Positions 21,094-25,150 of a DNA stretch of 25,150 nucleotides are shown here, in pieces (the first letter of the stretch is position 1; every line of letters starts with the position of its first letter). A program made the translations under genes and the position numbers. The DNA is from Oscillibacter sp. Lineage in GTDB: Bacteria > Bacillota > Clostridia > Oscillospirales > Oscillospiraceae. The DNA is taken from positions 1-25,150 of the forward strand of contig VSMY01000024.1 of assembly GCA_009773995.1 (NCBI GenBank), in the 5' to 3' direction. Below the pieces are notes generated by a model. It was not told the DNA's origin, did no database searches, and was given only the letters and a program-made list of their open reading frames with translations.

Positions 21094-22066
21094 CATCGCA
21101 AGGCCATTCATCCCATGGGTGGGCGGCAAGGAAAAGCTGATTCCCTACATCACGCAGATCTTCCCGCCCAAGGTCAAGCAATACCTGGACCCCTTCGGCG
21201 GCAGCGGGTCTGTGCTCCTGGGACTGCCCCCGGTCCCCGGCAGGCTGGATATCTACAACGATCTGAACGCGGAACTGAGCAATGTCTTCCTCTGCGTTCG
21301 GGACAAGACCAACGTCCTGATGCGGGAACTCCAATTCCTGCCCATCCTCTCCCGCGAGGTCTTTGAGTTCTACAGAGATTTCGTGGACCACAAGGACGTC
21401 ATTCTGAAGAACATCCAGGAGGAGCTTGAGGTGCTGGAGGACCCTCGATGCTTCACGCCGGAACAGGCGGAGGAACTGCGGCCCATTTTCCAGAAACGGG
21501 TGGAGCTCTATGACGTGCGCCGGGCCGCGGCGTACATTATGCGGGTCCGGGGCAGCTTCAACGCCACTACCACCTCCTTCGCCGTCAAGCCCATGCGGCT
21601 GGACCATTTTCTGAGCCTGTTCCCGCCCGCTGCCCAGCGGCTCCAGAATGTCGCCATCGAGAACAAGGACGCCATCGAGATCATCCAGGAGCGGGACGGG
21701 CCCGGAAGGCTCACCTACTGCGACCCGCCCTACTTCGGCGCGGAGCGGAGCTACGACAAGCGAATCGCCATCCGATACCACGAACGGCTCCACAGGGTCC
21801 TGCGGGGCTGCCGGGGACCCGTGGTCGTCTCGTACAACGACCACGACTTCATCCGCTTCCTGTACGATGATTTCTTCATCCTGTCCTTCGTTCGGGACAA
21901 TCCCATGGCAAAGCGGGAGGGCGCGCTGTACGGCGAACTGCTCATGACCAACTACGACCCCACTCCTTTCCTGGCGGACCAGCTGACGCTGTTCCAGGAC
22001 ACGGAGAAAGACAAGCTCCGGCTCCGGCTGGTCCATACCCCCAAGCGTTCCATCATCACACTTTGA
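21086..22066 (+). CDS. D12-class DNA N6-adenine methyltransferase
   Basis: A 326-residue enzyme that should transfer a methyl group from S-adenosylmethionine to N6 of adenine in DNA. Motif order is that of the D12 (Dam-like) class: FIPWVGGKEKLIPYI at the N-terminus, SAM-binding YLDPFGGSGSVLLG at about 33-46, YNDLNAELSNVF, and the catalytic DPPY at 213-216 in LTYCDPPYFG. The recognition site cannot be inferred; GATC is usual for Dam but not assured. No cognate restriction gene is adjacent, so it is an orphan enzyme that may protect the element's DNA. The start is uncertain: GTG 21086 overlaps the upstream stop and keeps a normal N-terminus but sits only about 3 bases after GGGAGG; TTG 21026 is the alternative. 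Confidence 0.9.
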   Translation: MNDIARPFIPWVGGKEKLIPYITQIFPPKVKQYLDPFGGSGSVLLGLPPVPGRLDIYNDLNAELSNVFLCVRDKTNVLMRELQFLPILSREVFEFYRDFVDHKDVILKNIQEELEVLEDPRCFTPEQAEELRPIFQKRVELYDVRRAAAYIMRVRGSFNATTTSFAVKPMRLDHFLSLFPPAAQRLQNVAIENKDAIEIIQERDGPGRLTYCDPPYFGAERSYDKRIAIRYHERLHRVLRGCRGPVVVSYNDHDFIRFLYDDFFILSFVRDNPMAKREGALYGELLMTNYDPTPFLADQLTLFQDTEKDKLRLRLVHTPKRSIITL

Positions 22067-22085
22067 ATGAAAGAAGGAAAAAACT

Positions 22086-22580
22086 ATGAAGTTTATTCTG
22101 GAACCCGGCAAGAAGGGCCTCCGCATCCGCCGGGAGATCGTCGACGCCAGCGGCTTCCTGGGAAACGGGGCCCTGGCGGTCCACGGCGAGGAGCACGCCA
22201 TCGTCGTTCTGAAAGAAAAAATGACCGCCATGGAGCTGGTTCAGACGATCCAGAGCCTGAAGAACCTGGCCTCGGACCTGCTGGTCCACCTGGCCCGGAC
22301 CTGCGGCCCCTGCGGGCACTGTGAGGGCGGCTGCCCCTACGCCCACATCGATACGGAACCCACCCGGCCGGATGCGGCCCTGCTGGAACAGGCGGGCATC
22401 CCCAAGGACGCCAAACTGGACGTCTTCGCCGAGGACGGGGCCGTGATCTTCGAGGCCGCCGAGGGCTATGATCTGCGGGATGTTCCCTCGGAGATGCTGG
22501 AGCTGTTCCGGCAGACCGACATCTGCCTGGATGTGCTGGACGAGCTGCTGGAAGGGGGTGAGATCGTCTATGGCGGCTGA
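22086..22580 (+). CDS. Mobile-element protein with four-cysteine cluster (AbrB/SpoVT-like ends)
   Basis: A 164-residue protein. The middle has CGPCGHCEGGC (Cys73, 76, 79, 83), a spacing suited to zinc or an iron-sulfur cluster. The N-terminal MKFILEPGKKGLRI and the C-terminal AALLEQAGIPKDAKLDVFAE followed by GAVIFEAAEGYDL resemble the swapped-hairpin look of AbrB/MazE-type DNA-binding proteins, although this match is weak. It may be a regulator; function otherwise unknown. The ATG at 22086 has AAAGAAGG upstream, 19 bases after the methyltransferase stop. Its last codons overlap the start of the first DUF3849 gene by 11 bases. Confidence 0.65.
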   Translation: MKFILEPGKKGLRIRREIVDASGFLGNGALAVHGEEHAIVVLKEKMTAMELVQTIQSLKNLASDLLVHLARTCGPCGHCEGGCPYAHIDTEPTRPDAALLEQAGIPKDAKLDVFAEDGAVIFEAAEGYDLRDVPSEMLELFRQTDICLDVLDELLEGGEIVYGG

Positions 22581-23307
22581 GTATCCGCTCGTGTACCCCT
22601 ATTCCCGCGCGGAAGCCCGCCGGAGCAAGGAAACACAGATGCATGAGGAGAGCTTTCGCCTGAACGTCCGCTGCGCACGGGCCATTGAGCGGGCCCTCCG
22701 GGATCATTTCAATGAAAGGGACGAGGCGCTGCGGGAGGGCTGTGCGCAGTCTATTCTGGACGAATACGGCTTCAAGCGAGTCCTCTTTGTCCTTTCCAAT
22801 TCGGTGAAAGGAATCCCCAGGCCCTGTCAGATCAGTGATGAACTCCGCCAGTGGGCCCAGCAGACCTCTGTGCCGCGGGACGGCAAGTATAACCGCTGTT
22901 ACGCAGTGGATACCGCCGCTACTCTGCTGGAGAGCTTCACCCGGCAGGTCAAAGATCAGTACCAGACGTTGGGACTGTTTGGCCCGGAGCACCGTGTCTA
23001 CGCTGGCGACTACGAAGGCAAGGTCCTGATCCTGCGTCCGGATGTTCTGCAGGAGGATCACTGGTCCCCCCGCGACCAGCTCTGGCTGGCGACGGGCGGC
23101 GCCGGATGCACAGTAGGCAAGCTGGGCAGAACGGTGTTCGCCACCTGCCTCGGAGATGGCGAACAGGCCCGCTTCGACCGCTCGGACTTCATCGGCATTC
23201 TGGATAAGCAATTCCTCCCGGACTGGGCGGCGGAAAAGCTGGCGGAGCTTCGCGGGCCCCAGGAACAGCAGCCGGAGCGGCCCTCCGGTGGAATGGAGAT
23301 GAAGTAG
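22570..23307 (+). CDS. DUF3849 protein, copy 1
   Basis: A 245-residue protein. The first 140 residues match DUF3849: YPLVYPYSRAEARRSKE, then LNVRCARAIERALRDHF, REGCAQSILDEYGFKRVLFV, and the DELRQWAQQTSVP segment. The rest forms a second conserved unit: GKVLILRPDVLQEDHWSPRDQLWLA, ATCLGDGEQ, and FLPDWAAEKLAELRG. DUF3849 is common in Firmicutes plasmids and ICEs and has no known activity. The ATG at 22570 follows GGGGGTGAG, overlapping the previous gene by 11 bases. It ends SGGMEMK and shares one base with the start of copy 2, which it resembles along its whole length. Confidence 0.8.
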   Translation: MAAEYPLVYPYSRAEARRSKETQMHEESFRLNVRCARAIERALRDHFNERDEALREGCAQSILDEYGFKRVLFVLSNSVKGIPRPCQISDELRQWAQQTSVPRDGKYNRCYAVDTAATLLESFTRQVKDQYQTLGLFGPEHRVYAGDYEGKVLILRPDVLQEDHWSPRDQLWLATGGAGCTVGKLGRTVFATCLGDGEQARFDRSDFIGILDKQFLPDWAAEKLAELRGPQEQQPERPSGGMEMK

Positions 23308-24053
23308 TGGAAAAAGAGTATCCGTTTGTATATCCCTACTCCCATGCGGAAGCTGTACGGAACAATGAAGTACAGCGGCACGAGGACAGCTTTCTTCTGA
23401 ATGTCGGCTGTGCGCGGGCGATCGAGCAGGCCATCCGGGACCATTTCGGCGAAGAGGACGAAGTGCTGCGGGAGGGCTGCGCGCAGTCCGTTCTGGAGCA
23501 TTACGGTTTCAAGCGTGTCTGTTTCGTGCTCTCCAATTCGGTGAAGGAGATCCCCAGGCCGTATCAGATTGGCGACGAACTCCGCCAGTGGGCCCGCCGG
23601 ACCCCTGTGCCGCAGGACGGCAAATATAACCGCTACTATGTGGTGGATACCGCAACCGCCTTGCTGGAGGGTTTCACCAGGCAGGTCAAAGACGCCTACC
23701 AGGCATTCGAGCTGTTCGGCCCGGAGCATTGCGCAGGGGAACAAACCGATTTGGATTATACGGGGAAGGTGCTGGTTCTGAGTCCGGACACGCTGAAGGA
23801 ATCCTGCTGGAGTCCCCGCAATCAGCTTTGGCTTGCCACGGGAGGCTTCGGCTGTTCCCCCACCGCTCGCGGCCGGGTCGTATATACGACCTGTCTTGGG
23901 GATGGTGAGCAGACCTGCTGGGACCGCTTGGACTTCACCGGCGTGCTGGATGAACAGTTCCTCCCGGACTGGGCAGCGGAGAAATTGGCGGAGCTTCGCG
24001 GTACCCAGGAACGACAGCCGGAGCAGACCTCCGGCGGAATGGAGATGAAGTAA
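23307..24053 (+). CDS. DUF3849 protein, copy 2
   Basis: A 248-residue tandem paralogue of the preceding gene. Landmarks are the same: YPFVYPYSHAEAVRNNE, LNVGCARAIEQAIRDHF, EGCAQSVLEHYGFKRVCFV, DELRQWARRTPVP, GKVLVLSPDTLKESCWSPRNQ, TTCLGDGEQ and FLPDWAAEKLAELRG. An insertion of a few residues sits near 155 (CAGEQTD). Nucleotide identity is highest in the last 100 bases, so the duplication is fairly recent or homogenised there. The start is GTG 23307, sharing its first G with the TAG of copy 1, with GGAGATG about 5 bases upstream. It also ends SGGMEMK. Confidence 0.8.
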   Translation: MEKEYPFVYPYSHAEAVRNNEVQRHEDSFLLNVGCARAIEQAIRDHFGEEDEVLREGCAQSVLEHYGFKRVCFVLSNSVKEIPRPYQIGDELRQWARRTPVPQDGKYNRYYVVDTATALLEGFTRQVKDAYQAFELFGPEHCAGEQTDLDYTGKVLVLSPDTLKESCWSPRNQLWLATGGFGCSPTARGRVVYTTCLGDGEQTCWDRLDFTGVLDEQFLPDWAAEKLAELRGTQERQPEQTSGGMEMK

Positions 24054-24054
24054 A

Positions 24055-24663
24055 ATGAAGGTTTCTTTTTATGTCCTCGAGGATTTCCGGCAGCGCGGCG
24101 TGTCGGAGGCGGACCGGAGTTTTCCGTCGGTCCAGGACGCGCTTGCCCATTACCGGAGCCTTCCGGCAGACGCGGCAAAGGAACTGGGGATGAGGAATAA
24201 CTTCCAGGCTATCCCCCTGATCCGCCGGGTGGCGGCGCATCCCGGCAGAGCCGCCTGTGAGAACGTTCTGGTCACGGACCGCCTCATCCATCCGCCCTGG
24301 CGGGGCGCGCCGGAGGTCCTGACAGCGGCCCGGAAATGCGTCTCTTCCCTGAAGGTCCGCTACTGCCTGGACCGGGACCGCCTGGTCCCCAAGCCTGTCC
24401 CGCCTCCGGACGATCTGTCCCTCGGCGGCTTCGGCCCGCCCGCTGTTCGCCGCGTCTACATCGCCGCCGTCGGCTGGCTCTCCCCCGCAGAATTGGAACG
24501 CCGCTTCCCGAAGGAAGGCGGCGCTTTTTCGTATCCCCTGGTCCTGAAGTACCTGGCGGACGTCCAGACGGACAGCGGCCCCCGGACGGTAGAGCTCACC
24601 CACTGGAACCTGCGCCGCATGGAGATCCACGCCGGTACGGTCGTCGGGATCGTAAATAAATAA
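24055..24663 (+). CDS. YodL-like mobile-element protein (202 aa)
   Basis: A 202-residue protein. The N-terminus MKVSFYVLEDF followed by FPSVQDALAHYRSLPADAAKELGM resembles YodL/LPD16-type domains, with the pattern A...Y..LP...K.LG. The C-terminal 70 residues, VRRVYIAAVGWLSPAELERRF and YPLVLKYLADVQTDSGPR, form a separate unit I do not recognise. It has no membrane segment or enzyme motif. The ATG at 24055 begins two bases after the DUF3849 stop with GGAGATG upstream. It shares the YodL-like pattern with the C-terminal third of the 12352 gene, consistent with a shared accessory repertoire. Confidence 0.6.
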   Translation: MKVSFYVLEDFRQRGVSEADRSFPSVQDALAHYRSLPADAAKELGMRNNFQAIPLIRRVAAHPGRAACENVLVTDRLIHPPWRGAPEVLTAARKCVSSLKVRYCLDRDRLVPKPVPPPDDLSLGGFGPPAVRRVYIAAVGWLSPAELERRFPKEGGAFSYPLVLKYLADVQTDSGPRTVELTHWNLRRMEIHAGTVVGIVNK

Positions 24664-24678
24664 AAAGGAGTTTTTGAC

Positions 24679-25150
24679 ATGAGTCCGAAAAAGAAAACTG
24701 CCCCTGAGTCCCAGACTAAGGAACCCCAGCCCATGGAGATCGACGTGAAGGTCCACTCCATCTCCACCAGCGGCTCCACCCTTGCCCGCGCTTCCGTCAC
24801 CCTGGGCGGCTGCTTCGCCGTCCGGGGTATCAAGATCATGAACAGCACCAAAGGACCCTTCGTCTCCATGCCCGGCTATCAGACACAGAAGGGCTTCAAG
24901 GACGTCTGCTTCCCCTGCACGACAGACTTCCACCAGCGCTTCCAGGAGACTGTGCTGGCCGCGTACCGCCAGGAGCTGGCCCAGATCAACACGCCCAGGA
25001 CCTATGAGCGGTCCCATCAGAGAGAGGCCCCCGGTCCGTCCGGCGCGCCCGAGGCGAGGGCCGCGCCCGCCCCCCGCGCGCGGGCAGGGGGCCCCGGGCC
25101 CGGGGGGGGGGGGCGGGGGGGCGGGCGGGCGGGGGGGGGCCGGGGGGGGG
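24679..25150 (+). CDS. SpoVG-family protein, 3'-truncated at the contig end
   Basis: An ORF open to the end of the window. ATG 24679 has AAAAAGGAG about 9 bases upstream. Residues about 20-105 match SpoVG: IDVKVHSISTSGSTLARASVTL, then FAVRGIKIMNSTKGPFVSMPGY, DVCFPCTTDFHQRF, and VLAAYRQELAQ. SpoVG proteins are small nucleic-acid-binding regulators first known from sporulation and septation; copies in conjugative elements are frequent and probably act as element regulators. The first 20 residues are a Lys/Glu/Pro-rich extension. After about residue 125 the frame runs into G/C-only sequence that is probably artefactual, so the true C-terminus is not shown. Confidence 0.85.
   Translation, partial: MSPKKKTAPESQTKEPQPMEIDVKVHSISTSGSTLARASVTLGGCFAVRGIKIMNSTKGPFVSMPGYQTQKGFKDVCFPCTTDFHQRFQETVLAAYRQELAQINTPRTYERSHQREAPGPSGAPEARAAPAPRARAGGPGPGGGGRGGGRAGGGRGG
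25066..25150. other. Low-complexity G/C stretch, probable sequencing or assembly artefact
   Basis: The last 85 bases contain almost no A or T and dissolve into long G runs with sparse C. Nothing else in the window looks like this. It is typical of poly-G read ends at a contig edge rather than genomic sequence. Confidence 0.75.

Larger units (their letters stand above)
7144..25150. mobile_element. Probable integrative (conjugative) element, one flank only
   Basis: From the tRNA-Thr end to the contig end, nearly all genes belong to families typical of clostridial integrative and conjugative elements: ArdA-like antirestriction proteins, LPD/DUF accessory proteins, DUF3849, a DNA adenine methyltransferase, an XRE repressor and a SpoVG-like protein. 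Gene spacing is extremely tight and starts are often TTG or GTG. No integrase, relaxase, coupling protein or second attachment site is in the window, so element class and true ends are unproven. Confidence 0.65.

Noticed and set aside
20837..22231. 464-codon minus-strand frame opposite the methyltransferase
   Set aside because: The plus strand carries the D12 methyltransferase motifs; the antisense product shows no known pattern.
7144..25150. CRISPR array
   Set aside because: Repeats seen are paralogous genes, palindromes or paired leaders; there is no series of short direct repeats with unique spacers.

Overview
The window looks like a chromosomal stretch from a high-GC gut clostridium (Oscillospiraceae-type, such as the Flavonifractor/Lawsonibacter/Intestinimonas neighbourhood). 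This rests on three things: anaerobic fermentation genes (a probable pyruvate:ferredoxin oxidoreductase tail, malic enzyme), Gram-positive ribosome-binding sites with many TTG/GTG starts, and promoters with an extended TGTGGTAT -10 context. The assignment is inference; no marker gene fixes the taxon.

Bases 1-7143 are housekeeping chromosome. A probable PFOR C-terminus ends at 123 with a strong terminator. A minus-strand operon (promoter about 2651-2679) encodes an Ldh_2-family NAD(P)-dependent 2-hydroxyacid dehydrogenase, then malic enzyme. A second minus-strand operon (5734 to 2875) encodes DhaL, DhaK, an LsrF-like aldolase/thiolase and a small VOC-fold protein. Upstream of it lies a SorC/LsrR-type regulator gene. 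The two promoters share the same 15-bp operator-like sequence just downstream of their -10 boxes, which suggests repression plus autoregulation by an inducer-binding SorC protein. No DhaM, LsrK or transporter gene is present. A tRNA-Thr(CGT) gene with its own promoter and terminator closes this part.

Bases 7144 to the end look like one flank of an integrative (probably conjugative) element next to the tRNA gene. It carries about eighteen tightly packed plus-strand genes of the kind found in clostridial mobile elements: five ArdA-like antirestriction proteins, an LPD28-like domain present twice, DUF4240, DUF4314, two tandem DUF3849 proteins, a D12-class DNA adenine methyltransferase, a winged-helix-like protein, a CxxC cluster protein, and a SpoVG-family gene that runs off the contig. 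A short minus-strand XRE repressor gene splits the array. Most plus-strand genes overlap their neighbour by 1-11 bases, and many end in a Gly-Gly-Met tail whose codons double as the next gene's Shine-Dalgarno sequence.

The reading I favour is an antirestriction or early-entry module. ArdA-type DNA mimics would block host restriction enzymes, the methyltransferase would mark the element's DNA, and the uncharacterised LPD/DUF proteins would be further accessory or antidefence factors. Two transcription units start from similar promoters whose -10 region is covered by an inverted repeat. A terminator-like hairpin followed by a competing pairing partner precedes the winged-helix/methyltransferase unit. 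No integrase, relaxase or conjugation gene is in the window. The last 70-90 bases are almost pure G/C and look like a sequencing or assembly artefact.
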